Origin: Zygnema cylindricum
Lineage: Eukaryota; Streptophyta; Zygnematophyceae; Zygnematales; Zygnemataceae
DNA: 64,000 nt
NCBI GenBank assembly: GCA_037447655.1
Contig: JBBHKE010001696.1
Location: forward strand, 29,069 to 93,068
Direction: 5' to 3'
Shown: in pieces, positions 34,479 through 46,187 of the stretch
Layout: each line of letters begins with the position of its first letter
Numbering within the stretch: position 1 is the first letter of the stretch
Position numbers and translations under genes: made by a program
The notes under the pieces: generated by a model
Seen by the model: only the letters and a program-made list of their open reading frames with translations
Databases searched by the model: none
Told to the model about the DNA's origin: nothing

Positions 34479-35215
34479 GGGTGACGTTCCATCAGGCGAA
34501 AAGTGGCGTAGTTTTACAAAAACCCGCGACCCTCCGTACCAAATCGTACCGCCTATTTTGTTTTTATACGAAAAACAACATTACAAAGAATCTTGCCGAT
34601 ACTCTCTGAAGGTCTTAGAGGTAATATTGACCGTCGGATGTTCATTTGCGAGGTGTTCGCTTCATTTTTTTCTGTAACTGTCAACCCACCTCAAGGAGGT
34701 GGGTTGGCAGATACAGAAAAAATAAATAGTGACACGCTAGACGATTAAGTTACGTGGCATGATGGAAACCAACGAAAAATCTTAAGATTTGCACATGACA
34801 CGCGCTTTCCAAAATACAACCGAAAATAAAAACGAAATTTCGTAACATTCCCTCGTCACGCTATTTTCGGTAGCTTATGTTCGTCACACTATTTCTCTCA
34901 AAAGACTTTCGTTATGTTCGAAAATTGAAACCCTAAAAAATGAGCTAGCGTACAGACTGGCGTCTGCAAAAAGTATAAAAGTTATGGCGTATGATTACTA
35001 CGTACGCAGGTACATGGTACGCAAGTCAAAATTTGAAGTTAAGTTTGTCGGTGCTAAAAATCTGAAAGATATTCAATATCGGATCGTAGCTTGCGTGGCG
35101 CTAGACAATTTAGAACACGTGGCTTACTAACTCTACGTGATGGAACATCGACTCAATCGACCCGGTCTGTAGAGTTTGCCGTACAATTACAGAAACGTAT
35201 GATGGAACTTCACCC
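34479..35215. mobile_element. PIF/Harbinger-like MITE, family 1, complete
   Basis: Ends are GGGTGACGTTCCATCAGGCG and the inverted TATGATGGAACTTCACCC, flanked by TTA at 34476-34478 and 35216-35218. It lies in opposite orientation to 26571-27282. The hairpin CTGTCAACCCACCT..AGGTGGGTTGGCAG is at 34678-34710. The empty site is at 43211-43225 (CGAATTAGAGTAATT). Confidence 0.85.
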
Positions 35216-35359
35216 TTAGAGTAATTTACTCTAATTACGATTCACGGTGTAGAGTTAATAATCATGTTTTTTCATTTACCGTAAAATAGGTACGATTTCA
35301 TTAGTGTCAGCTGCCCTACTATACTATTACTATAGCTCAAGAGGTATTTAACTACAGTA

Positions 35360-35928
35360 CACCGTCGATCGTATTTAGCGTGTTGAACACTAATTTGGCG
35401 TCCCTAAATTTTGAGGGTTTTACCTAAAATAGGGTAAATAATACTAATTTTTCCTGTACTAATTTTATTAGTGTGGAGTACGGAACGTGTCGGTGCGTAT
35501 AAAAATGTATTTTTTAATTATACAAGTACGGATATTTTAATAAATATTGCTGTCATAAACTGCCTCGTCGGTTTAATCCTAAATAAGATACAACGCTTCA
35601 CGATTTGGTTTGATTTAAAAGATTTCACAGTACTTGTACCTGTTTTTTAGTCACATTTATTTGTCGTGTAACCAAAAATTAATTATTTAGAAATTAGATG
35701 CAGAGTGAAAGTATGCGACGTGCGGGAATTGTCAAAATTGCCCATGCGCTTTTTACCTATATTACTGTGAATATCTTCTCGACAAATCAGCTGTACCCAT
35801 ATTGGCGTTCGTTGAAAAATTAGTGTATAACTTTTTTTTTGAAATTTTTCCAAGTCAAAATTAGCATACATGACACTAAATTATTCTACACACTAATAAT
35901 TTCTACACGCTAAATACGATCGACGGTG
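35360..35928. mobile_element. Tc1/mariner-like MITE with CGATCG ends
   Basis: Ends CACCGTCGATCGTATTTAGC and inverted GCTAAATACGATCGACGGTG are perfect complements, flanked by TA on both sides (35358-35359 and 35929-35930). The interior has ATTAGTGTGGAGTACGGA near 35470. This subfamily differs from the CACCGCGAATCG copies at the tips. Confidence 0.8.
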
Positions 35929-36214
35929 TAGTATACCGTACGAAATGTGTCAGTCCGCCGTTAACTGGTCGTAATTTTGTACAAAAGACAAAGTGTCAGA
36001 TAATTGAGTCGACACGCGAAAGTCAGTGGCGGCGGACAAGGGAAAGCGTACTCAGATTTGGTTCTAGACTTTATACTCTTATAGTAATGAAGGCTTTGGG
36101 GAAGCGCGCGAACCTGTTCTCACATGTTAAAATGTCGACTGTGTGAACACAGGCTATAGGGTCCACACCATGGGAATGTAAAGTACTGTACTGTAGTGTT
36201 ATGTACGTCTACTA

Positions 36215-36745
36215 CACCGCGAATCGTCATTAGACTTATGTACTCTATATCGGCGCCCCAAATTTTGACATTGATACCCGAAACACAGTGACTGATTCTA
36301 ATTTACCCGTGACGTTAATTACGGTTCTTGTGAATTAGCGTCAATGGTGTTACCGTACTTATTTCATGAACAGTGTGGTGTACGAAATGTGAATATTCGT
36401 ACAAAACTGTACTTCGTTACCGAAATTCGTACGTAAATTGTAGTTTACTTATGTCGGTTACATACAGAACTGCACTTAGAATAAACGTGGAGTCGAGAAT
36501 TTAGAATAAACCTAAATTATAATTATGGATTCATTACAATGGAAGAACGAGACGTGGAACGGATTGTCAGATTTTGTACTTTTACCTATTTTAACATATA
36601 TGTAATGACGGCAGATTCTGTATAACTAAATCAGCGTTACGGTTAAACATTTTTTTCACACTGGGATTGATACACAAATTAACATCAATGACACTAATTC
36701 ATTATTGACACTAAAATTTCTTTAGTCTAATAACGATTCAAGGTG
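36215..36745. mobile_element. Tc1/mariner-like MITE, uninterrupted reference copy
   Basis: The left end CACCGCGAATCGTCATTAG follows TA (36213-36214). The right end CTAATAACGATTCAAGGTG is followed by TG, a decayed TA. Read in reverse it supplies the empty sites for the insertions at 26571-28013 and 28144-28449. It has family block ACAGTGTGGTGTACGAA near 36372. Confidence 0.7.
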
Positions 36746-36772
36746 TGGTATTGATGTATTGCCGACCTTAAG

Positions 36773-36958
36773 TCATTGAATCCAAAATAGCGTCAATAAC
36801 ACTTTTGTATGTTGACAACTCTTTGTATGTCGGGCAATACCGGCACCGGTTGCGAAATGGTTATGACACCCGGTACATTCTATCCGTGTTGAGGCTTGTG
36901 TGCGAGGTTTAGGTGAACAAGGGAGAAGAGGCGAGGGTGCACGGCCGGACATGGTCAT
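36773..36958 (-). CDS. Short ORF with one C2HC-type zinc finger
   Basis: A 61-codon frame starts MTMSGRAPSP and contains ECTGCHNHFATGAGIARH followed by TKSC, that is C-x2-C-x11-H-x4-C. This resembles single zinc fingers found in gag-like or N-terminal parts of plant retroelements. It could be a retroelement relic or part of a longer decayed gene. Codons further upstream (to 37222) are low-complexity because of a (GT)n tract. I infer no function. Confidence 0.35.
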   Translation of the reverse strand: MTMSGRAPSPLLPCSPKPRTQASTRIECTGCHNHFATGAGIARHTKSCQHTKVLLTLFWIQ

Positions 36959-37090
36959 TGAATGAGAGGGAGAAGCATGGGACGTGATAGAGGGAGAGGA
37001 AGGGGAAATGGGAAGGAGGGAAGGAAACCATGGGAAATAGATGGAGGAAATGGTAGTGGGAAGGAACCTTTTTTTTTTTTGCGGTTCTCT

Positions 37091-37096
37091 GTGTGT

Positions 37097-37141
<45 letters not shown>
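37091..37141. repeat. (GT)n microsatellite
   Basis: About 25 GT dinucleotides with one GGGT interruption near the left end. Confidence 0.95.
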
Positions 37142-37143
<2 letters not shown>

Positions 37144-38158
37144 GCGTTAGGGTTTGAGGTGTGTGTAATGTTAGTGGGGGGAAAGGGGTTTCTGTCGTGG
37201 AATGGAAGGGGAAGGAGTTCAAGGATTACGGAAGGAGGTCGCACCTAGGATAAGGTGTCTTAACTCTAATAAAGTTGCGATCTGTTGAGTAAGTTACAGA
37301 AGGCACACGTATTACAGTAAAAAATGATCCTAATTTTGTCGCAATTTACAATTATCTTGATGAATCGACGTAACGCGATATATTATTGGATGACCACAAT
37401 TACACGTGGCTAATGAAGTAACCACAAAAATATCACGGTTGCAAAACAACGATATTACAACACCGTCTGTCCTATCGGTCTCTGTCTTGTTATCAAATTC
37501 TGTGCATTTAATAAGCTGCAACGTCTTTCATGGCTCATTCGTTGAATTTTTCGGCATGGCTCATTTGTAAAAATTTTATGCGGCAACTTTTAAAGATTCC
37601 CGCTTCTTTTTTTATATTTTAAAAAAGGTGAGATTCAAAATTTAAAACCAAATATTAAAATCTAAATTCTGAGCCCACCCTCCTTTCATAATGGAGTGCC
37701 TCGTTTTTTTATCTTCTCATTTTTTAAATTTTCCCATATATATTGCACTCGTGGAAGAAACTTCAACCGGAGATGACAACACGACAGACTGAGATGTGGG
37801 GACTCAACATACAACTGTCAACCCGCAGATATCTCTCGGAAAAAACAACATGCTACAACCTAGACGGATGAATAATCACCTAGATAATAGTTACGGACCA
37901 GGAGAACGGATATAAAAACCTCATTCCCAAAACTATCAAGAAGTTTTCCGAACATTTTACGGAAAACTATTCCTGTAATAAGTTTTCCTAATACACTCCT
38001 CCCTTTTACCTTATCAACCCATGAAGAAAATATAAATAAAGATAAAAAGCAAAATAAATGAAATGTTGTTTTCTTTTTTGATCCATTCCTTTTCTTTTTT
38101 TTTTTAATTCTAAATTTTGAATTCTTTGATTTTCTAACTACAATTTTTGAAAAATCAG

Positions 38159-38188
38159 GTTTAGTTCGAATGAGAGTTCGAACTAAAC
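38159..38188. repeat. Short perfect hairpin
   Basis: GTTTAGTTCGAA and its complement TTCGAACTAAAC flank a six-base loop. No terminator-like or tRNA-like role is implied in a nuclear genome. Confidence 0.7.
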
Positions 38189-38392
38189 ATGAGTTAGTGT
38201 GGTCACATTTGATGTCTAATCACCTTGCAGGAACTTTCCAATGTTTTTACCAGCCCTAATTTCTGGCCTTTCAATATTTCCTAATTATTATGCACTCAAT
38301 AGTGTTGCAGTTCTTTTTATGGCTCCATTTGTGTTCTGTTATTTTAACTGGCTTTTTAATTTATTATTTTTTGTTGTTTTTTGACGAAACAG

Positions 38393-38461
38393 GATGTGGA
38401 AGTACGCACATCGAAGGATACTGTTCTCAACTCAGAACCTCGTTTTGTGAATCCTCTCTAG
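38393..38461 (+). CDS. Possible terminal exon of an unidentified gene
   Basis: An ACAG acceptor preceded by a T-rich tract is followed by 22 codons (DVEVRTSKDTVLNSEPRF, then VNPL) and a stop. The following 300 bases look like a 3' untranslated region. The peptide is well balanced but I do not recognise it, and no upstream exon is convincing. It may be the end of a lost gene or chance. Confidence 0.3.
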   Translation, partial: DVEVRTSKDTVLNSEPRFVNPL

Positions 38462-38469
38462 TGGCGTAG

Positions 38470-40011
38470 AAGCGGATCGTCTGAGTATAAGCTGAATGTA
38501 TATAACTAATTGAAATTATTTTCCGGATCTGCTTACTGGAGTTGTTTGTCTAGCCATGTGCTAGTCTTGCCCCAAAAAGTGTTGTTTGGTCTATGAGTAT
38601 TATAGCCTGAATACCCTACCAGAAACTCGTATCAACACCTGTGTAATGTGACTGTACAAAACTTAGCGATCCACTCACGTTCTATTTGCATAACGGGAGG
38701 AACTCCTAAATGTATTAGATTTAGTAGATTTAACCTTTATATATCTTAACCTTAGCTATATCATAGCCTCTTGTACATTGTCTTTTATGAACATGATTAA
38801 AACATTCCTTACGTGATATTTGCCATTATGGGTTTGTCTGTATCATGAGGTACCTGTGTATTTTGTGTTGAATATGGTGTGTTTTACTCTAGATTTTTTG
38901 TTTATATTTTACCTTCAAAACTTTGGTGTAGCGCCTAACTGCCTGGTTTGAGAAATACCCTTGATTTGGAAATGTTTCTGTCTGTTGATGAAATCACAGA
39001 GGTTCACAATTTGGTTTTTAGATGATCAATATAGTTGCAACAAACTTCTTGCGCTGCTTTTGTAGAGGAAATGTTCTGCCACTCTCCATTGTGCGGATGT
39101 AAATTTGTAAACACTTGAAAGTGGCAAGTGATGATAGTTTTTTTTTTTAATTTCAAAGACGCTGATACTTAGTAAAAATCTGAATTTTCCTAAGATTAAA
39201 AAAAATTGGGAAATGATAATGAGAAATAGTACAGGAAAGAGCAGTGGTAAACCTAAGAACACTTCAAACTAAATAACAAGTGGAAAAGGGATATTCAATG
39301 TTCATTTGAGTAGAATATGCCTCTATCTCTTGCCCTCCCGCCTAGACTCCCTAGCTTTATACAATTTCCTGTCCCATTCCATTTCAACCCTGCATCCATC
39401 CCCTCCCTTTTTCCTCCTGTTTCCCTCTCCTTTTCTTCTCATGTAATTTGGTATGTGATATTTATGTGATAGCCATGTAAGAGAGAAACAAAATCGGGCA
39501 AAAGAGTTTGGGTAGATGTAACATTACATCTCGCATAGTCGAATTGGGAGTCCAGTCAACTCAGGTGGTGGCAATTGCTTAGACCAAGTACTTAAACAAC
39601 ACACGGAGTAAAAAAATGGCATGCAACATGTTATTGCCAATCAAATTCTGATTTGAGTATTCATTTCATAAACAGGTCGGTTTACACAGTGTTACCACAG
39701 TTCTATTACAAAGAGATAGCCTCACAAAATGACAACTATGGAAAGAAACATCTGTAAAAAAACATTCCTTCATGAGACATAAAAACCATGGCTTCTATCA
39801 TTTTTCCATCATACGTTACCTTAAAGAAAAAGGATCCCAAACAAGAACCCCACATTGAGGAGTTATGAAAAGCAAACACCCAATAAAAAAAATTAGTTTT
39901 CAACTCTGTATTTGAGGCTGAATCAAGAAAAATGACAGTTTCTCGTCGCGGGTGGGTTTTCCAACAATGACATTGCCTCAGAGCCAAAGGATTTTCCACG
40001 ATGACAAAACG
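38470..40011. other. Intergenic stretch
   Basis: No gene or element is supported. Short ORFs at 39026-39262 and 39736-39999 have no motif. Confidence 0.45.
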
Positions 40012-40207
40012 TCCTTATTGATTTTCAGTTAAATGTCGATATTACTTTATTGATGCTTTGCAGTTCAACGACGTTACATTCTCGACGTAGGTTGGTCTTT
40101 CGGTGAGAGTCCTTATTGATTTTCAGTTAAATGTCGATATTACTTTATTGATGCTTTGCAGTTCAACGACGTTACATTCTCGACGTAGGTTGGTCTTTCG
40201 GTGAGAG
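40012..40207. repeat. Exact 98-bp tandem duplication
   Basis: The unit TCCTTATTGATTTTCAGTTA... through ...TTTCGGTGAGAG occurs twice in succession (40012-40109, 40110-40207) with no difference that I can see. Confidence 0.9.
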
Positions 40208-40219
40208 ACAGTGCCGAAG

Positions 40220-42184
40220 CCAGTTGTTTGGTCAACGATGACAATGAATCATCGCTGGTTTATAATCCAGCGACGAAGATGTCTCGTCGGTGGTCGGTCA
40301 CCATCCATGACAAAAAAAAAAGTCTCATCATTCCATAGCAGTCGCAAACACGTACAAAACAAAATCATTTAATAAAAAACAAAAAAAACACATACATCAT
40401 TAGAATAAAGAGTAATAACATCCTCATTGGAGTATCATGGCTTAAAAATATTTAACATAATAAATATTTCATTACAATCATTTATTATTTATATAAAAAA
40501 AAACAATTATTGCTCCAAAATTTCACTATTTTACACACTCGAAATCTAAATACAGGCTCATAACTTCGGAAAACTTCTCTACCTTTCCACTTTCTCATGA
40601 ATCTTCTTTCTACTTTCTCCTTTCTATTCCCTTTTTATACAAATGATTTCACTATCCTCTTTAAGGGCAGGAAAAATATAAAGTCCACTCTAATATGTTG
40701 TCGGAAACAAATCAAACATATAAACAATAAGGACAATAGTTGTACTTAATATTGACTTCCGGTCCCTTCCTCAAAACTAATAACTTTTGTTTGTCGCCTA
40801 CTTCTGTTCTTCTATAACCGTACTTCAAATCCAACCGTACTTAAAATCCAACCGTACTTCAAATCCAACCGTACTTCAAATCCGGTACATGTTCCCATGC
40901 TTCCTTTAAATTGTTTTATGTCGCTTGATAAGAACAAAAGAAGGACTTGAAAGAAAATGACTATTAGAAAAAAAAAAGTTTTTTTCAAGCTGATATGTTG
41001 GCACTTAGGAATTCGTTGTCCCACGGTTGCTGAAGTAAAGTCATGGGAGCCCAATCGAGACAACGGAGACGCTTGACGTCCAAAGTGTAGTGTAAATTAT
41101 TGTTGTTGTCCTTCTCCAAAATAATATCTCATTTGTTCACCACAATTATCGCAGCTTTTCCTTCCTCCGCAATTCTCTCGCCTAATCGAAAATCCTGCAA
41201 AACATTCAAATGGAAATTCAATTTTCCTTCAAAACTCCTATTTCCATTCACATGAGGTTTCACTCATTCACATTTGAATTTTGAATTTGCGTTCAAATTA
41301 GCATTCAAACTCTCGTTTGAATTCACGTTTTTCACAGTAATATGTGGAAAGATCTTGACCACCCTTGAGTTAAGATATAACCGAAGCGTCCAAAAAACAT
41401 CCTCCTCCTATTAATTTTGTCGTTTTGCGAATTAAAATTAAACATTTTGATATTATTCGAAATCATGCACGCTGCATGTTTTGGTCTCATTTGATTTGTA
41501 CAATTAATTTTTTTTTACATTGTCGTGGATGGTAATCGCGACAAATTTTGAAATGACCTAAATGAAACAAATGACATATATCCGCATTATTATAAACTGT
41601 ACACATGACGCATTTTTTAATTATCTGGTTGGCACAACAACATTATTATTGTGAATGGTACATGTGACCAACTTTAGAGTTGTTTAATCAATTTATAAAC
41701 AACGAAAACATGTTCACTGAAACATCGATAATCTGAGTTAGTATAAGCTTTTTCATTTTATTTTTTAATTTTTTTTTCACAACGCACCTTGAAACTAACA
41801 CTCAAGCCATCCTTTACGTATTTTCGGAAGTTGACTCTTGCATATATACTGAAATCGAAAAGAGGAAAATAAAATGAAGGTAAAGAAAAGTAAGAAAAAT
41901 ACAAAAAAGAGTTGAATACCGTTTTCGTTTCGGTAGAAAGACAACATTCTTCAGGCAAAACATAACAAACGATTATGTATTTTCCTTCTAAACATTCCCA
42001 AAATTTCTCTCAAAACTAAAAAAAAGTAAAAAAAGATAGAAGTTACCTTCAAATAAGCCTTCATAAAATAAAATAAAACAATAAAGATTAGTAAGGGCAT
42101 AACCGGCTCGAAAAAAACCGACTAAAAAGTGAAAGAATAATAAAAGAGAAGCTATCATGGGTCTCTAAAAAATTTATTTGCATT
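40220..42184. other. AT-rich intergenic stretch
   Basis: After a few CAGCGACGA-type arms (40225-40295) there is A/T-rich DNA. Four short repeats of CCAACCGTACTTCAAAT occur at 40825-40880. No gene is supported. Confidence 0.45.
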
Positions 42185-42292
42185 TTAGAGGAAATTGGCA
42201 ATTTTCGCGTCATACAGAGCCACTTCAGTAAGAGCGTAGGCTCTCGCCACGTCATCAATGGTGGAGTTGACTGGCAACAAAATGTTTGCCAT
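42185..42292 (-). CDS. Exon-like 35-codon ORF
   Basis: An in-frame ATG at 42292 opens MANILLPVNSTIDDVARAY and ends LYDAKIANFL then TAA. A potential acceptor (TTTGTAAG|GCGGAA) lies six bases upstream in frame, so it could equally be a last exon. Composition is strongly protein-like, unlike flanking frames. I do not recognise the family and no partner exon is evident. Confidence 0.35.
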   Translation of the reverse strand: MANILLPVNSTIDDVARAYALTEVALYDAKIANFL

Positions 42293-42899
42293 TTCCGCCT
42301 TACAAAATTAAAAAATGTAAGAAAACTGCGTGAAAGCGATGACGCGGGCGAAGTGCAATCCATGGCGGTGAAAGAGGATGCGACAGTGTCACAGATCGTT
42401 GTTGAAAAAATGGAGAGATTTTCAGGATGGCGGCGCAGTCGTCAACTTCCACAAGGAACCAAAAAAAAAAATAAGTGGCTTTGATTGGACAAAGGAAGCG
42501 TTACTTTGATTGGTCCAAGAAGATTTTATTTTGTGAGGTCTGTCCGCATTTGGCGTTACCTCACGACATATATCACCCACGCCAAATGTTGTATATTTAT
42601 TCTATTTTTGTCAATATGGTTACTATATTTGAAGTGCCATGATGGTAAAAAACCCATATTACAGTAAAAGTTACTCCTTTCAAGGGTCATTTTGGTACGT
42701 TTAGTTTATTTAAAACTAATATTTACGCTAAAACAGGCGCGATCCCATATTATAATAAAATTTTAATGAAATTGCTACGAAGTTCCCTATTCTAACCGAA
42801 TACGCGGAACGTCGAAACAATAGTTACAAAGTTATTAAGGGAATAAAGGCAAACACGTATTTTCGCCGTTGTAAGATAAACTTTTAGCATGGATATTTA

Positions 42900-43245
42900 G
42901 GAAAACGTTCACACTGACGACGATGCTGTCGAAGGACGAGAGTTATGCGAACGGCTTCTTTTCGATGTGATTTGGTCTTTTTATCTAGTGCGATTTCACG
43001 TGCGAGTGTGACTCTTTTAAATCATCAAATGTACCTTTTTACTTAAAAATACAATATTGCACGGTCGGACGTCGTCCGTACTCCACACTATTTAAAAAAA
43101 ACCTATATTAGAATGTTGTTACGCTAATTAAACCTCACCTAAATTAGAATGATGAAAAAATTAGAATCGATTACTCTATTTGATGTGATAGGGTCGAAAT
43201 TTCGAGCGACCGAATTAGAGTAATTTACTCTAATTACGATGCGTG
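42900..43245. mobile_element. Tc1/mariner-related repeat, uninterrupted copy
   Basis: It aligns with 34175-34478 plus 35216-35258: ACGACGATGCTGTCGA, GAGAGTTATGCGAACGGCTT, GCACGGTCG and ACTCCACACTATTTAAA. It ends ACGATGCGTGGTG followed by TA. It preserves the empty target site (43215-43217 TTA) of the PIF-like insertion found at 34479-35215. The left end is not defined. Confidence 0.65.
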
Positions 43246-43430
43246 GTGTACTGTACAGTAGCCACAGTGACAATTCTGAATTACCCAACATTCCTTCCAC
43301 TGTCCAGGTGTGTCCCAAAGGATACATAAACCATCGAGTGAAGAAATTGTTAGTGTGGAGTTTGTTTAACTGTTATTCCAAGCCAAGATTGGATGACGTG
43401 GCTGATTCGACACCGCTTATACAGTCAGCA

Positions 43431-43570
43431 TGTGAAATAAAACAATGTGTCATCTACACTATTTTTGTATGTTGGGTTCTGGTTACGTTATGAGTTATGA
43501 TGTGAAAAAAAACAATGTGTCATCTACACTATTTTTGTATGCTGGGTTTTGGTTACGTTATGAGTTAAGA
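43431..43570. repeat. 70-bp tandem duplication
   Basis: TGTGAAATAAAACAATGTGTC... repeats from 43501 with four substitutions. Confidence 0.9.
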
Positions 43571-43639
43571 GTTATGTTATGAATGCAGTACGCGCACAAA
43601 TCCATACTAATACGGCAAAATTGAGTATGAAGCAGCAGA

Positions 43640-44890
43640 ATTGAATCGGGTAGTGACGATTTTTGTGCATACTCTGTCTTGCGTATTTAAGACGTCATTG
43701 TTACACCTTTGCCTATCTTCTCTTCACTTCTTAGTCTTTAGATATTTTATTTTCTTTTCCCCCTTTTGTACCTCTTTAGTTTTTCATCACACGTCTTGCA
43801 ATAAAGATATCACAATTTCCTCCAAGCTCCAAGCTTATACTCACAAAGAGAATGACTTTATTAACAAATCACGATGGTTAACCATTTGGAAACATGGGAA
43901 TAAAAAACTTAAGAAAAGCGAACCTAAAGAAACGAAGGTAGAAGCAAAGTCAAATGAAAAATTGGAACAGAAAAGCTTCGAATTGGTATAAAGTCACAAA
44001 TTAACATTGAAGATAAAAATATGAAAGGACAAAATGGAGGACTTCATATCCCCTCAATCTGAAGAACGTTGACCACAAGTAAGGAAAATTCATCCAAAGA
44101 AAATCCTACTCAACTGAACATCTCGGTTGTCGTTAAAATAATGTCATTCATAGCATCGTGGTGTGCATATCGATCACACTGTTTTTTTATTTTTGGCCAA
44201 AAAAAGTAGCGACCAAATTAGTGTTATATTTGATAACGAAGGACAACAACACTCTTATGTCGTGTACATGTAAATGAAACGAAGACGCGGGCAACACAAT
44301 CAGCTATGAGTGACCGAAAGAGTAAAACTCCTTGGATGTATTCCCCCGAAGTCACAATTTTATTTTTCTCTGCGAATAAGAACTTAAATATATTTCTACC
44401 ACAATTTCGAAAGGGTTCCCTTTTATCACGTCTTCGAGTATAGGATAGACCACATAATCTTACAATAACCATTTCAAAATGAGATGTTTGTAAATTCCAC
44501 ATTCCTTAGAGAAATGATTTGGACGTAAGTGGTTCATCCTATCGAACAAATATTATAAAAAAATTGTCTTATGAAGTATGGTGGCTATACCAACTAGATG
44601 ATCAATAAAAGAAAAATTACGGACTCTCACTCTTGACTCTGCAAACTTTAAATGATTTTCAGAATTACAATTGAGCTTTACCTTTAAAAGAGTGTGTGTA
44701 AGATCGATACAAAATATGATTGCAGAAAAAAAAGACAGAATGAGGAAGTAAAAGACAGAAGCAAGAGGAGACTCTGGCAGAAGAGTATATTTCACCGGCA
44801 GTTTTTTTCTTTACAAAGAATGATGATCTCTACCAAAACGACCATAAATAATTAAATACTCTCTCACGCGAACAAAAAGTAAAAAACAAG
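43640..44890. other. Intergenic, possible LTR-like promoter segment
   Basis: At 43675-43810 a TATTTAAGA box, pyrimidine tracts and CAATAAAGATATC resemble the centre of an LTR. No paired repeat or coding remnant was found. The overlapping 116-codon open stretch lacks an ATG start and any motif. Confidence 0.3.
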
Positions 44891-44892
44891 CG

Positions 44893-45200
44893 AACGAGTA
44901 CAATAGTACTAGTACTAACCAAACAAGCACAAATAAGATAACGAGTACAATAGTACTATTACTAACCAAACAAGTACAAATAAGATAACGAGTACAATAG
45001 TACTACTACTAACGAAACAAGTACAAATAAGAAAACGAGTACAATAGTACTAGTACTAACCAAAAAAGTACAAATAAGGTAATGAGTACAATAATACTAG
45101 TACTAACCAAACAAGTACAAATAAGATAATGAGTACAATAGTACTAGCACTACCCAAACAAGTACAAATAAGCAAATGAGTACAATAGTACTAACCAATC
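44893..45200. repeat. 47-bp minisatellite, about 6.5 copies
   Basis: The unit AACGAGTACAATAGTACTAG... starts at 44893, 44940, 44987, 45034, 45081, 45128 and 45175, an unbroken 47-base period with few substitutions. Confidence 0.95.
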
Positions 45201-45420
45201 AAAACATGTTATGCGCGAAACTACACAAAGTACGCGGTACACATAAAAACTAGCCGTCTTTCAAATTACTACGCTCGTAAATCAATCAAACCAAAACAAA
45301 ACCAAAACAAAACAAAAACGCAAACTAAAAGCGTAAAACACACCGCTAAACTTAACATTTATATGACGGCGCTCAACATAACTGAGACACCGTTTCACAA
45401 TGAGCCTAACAAGGTGGAGG

Positions 45421-45765
45421 TCATTTTAGAGGAGGGGAGGTTGTTGAAGTCTTGGGTGGTGGGCGACGGATTGGTGGAGGAGATAGTTTCAATAGGGGAG
45501 GATTGAGTGGCGATTTCAGTGGAGGTGTTTTGATTGGTGGAGGTTTTATTGGTGGTGTTTTAATTGGGGGTGGTTTTATTTGGGGTGGTGGTTTCACTAG
45601 GGGTGGTTGGAGTGGTGATTTGAGTGGAGGTGGTTTCATTGGTGGAGGTTTTATTGGGGGTGGTTTAATTGGCGATTTGAGTGGTGGTGGAGAGCGAAGT
45701 GAAGGCGGTGGGTATACCACTACAAGACAAAATAACATTGCAATAGGTCTCAGTATTGATGCCAC
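45421..45765 (-). CDS. Proline-rich (PPxxK) ORF, start uncertain
   Basis: The frame encodes a hydrophobic stretch (RPIAMLFCLVVV) followed by about 90 residues of PPP(I/L/M)K and SPL repeats, then a stop. The layout resembles plant cell-wall proline-rich proteins behind a signal peptide. However, the frame has no ATG at its 5' edge: the codon at 45765 is GTG, and the first ATG at 45738 leaves a very short hydrophobic leader. A possible AG acceptor lies near 45800, so this may be a last exon. The repeat could also be a simple GGTGGT minisatellite (about 12-base period) that happens to stay open. Confidence 0.35.
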   Translation of the reverse strand: MASILRPIAMLFCLVVVYPPPSLRSPPPLKSPIKPPPIKPPPMKPPPLKSPLQPPLVKPPPQIKPPPIKTPPIKPPPIKTPPLKSPLNPPLLKLSPPPIRRPPPKTSTTSPPLK

Positions 45766-46187
45766 ATAATTTTCACAATTGTTTGGGTGAACAACTTGTA
45801 TCTGTTTTATATCTGTCGATTAAAAATTCAAGTGATGCAAAAAACATAATTGTTCAGCAACACAAAAGTAGGTCTAGAAGTGTTAAAATACGATTGCAAA
45901 ACCCCATCAAAAATTTGTTTTAAACATCTTGGGAAAATATATCGCCCCGTGTTTGAATTTTCAAGGGATAAAAAAAAAGAAAAAACCGAATGTGGACTTT
46001 CTAGAATTCTCAATCATTATTGTTTGTATATGCAATCTGTCCATTATTCTCAATGATTGAAACTTTGTGGATCACCACTTAATATCATGCCTAGTGTAAA
46101 TATCAATAATCCGATCATATGGAAACATCATACTAAACAAGAATCCGGTGATAGTCTTTTAGAAAATATAATCATTCTTGCCATCAA

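Noticed and set aside
36909-37244. Thr/His-rich ORF
   Set aside because: It is a translation of the (GT)n microsatellite.
44893-45200. CRISPR-like regularly spaced repeats
   Set aside because: The 47-base units abut one another without unique spacers and the context is eukaryotic.
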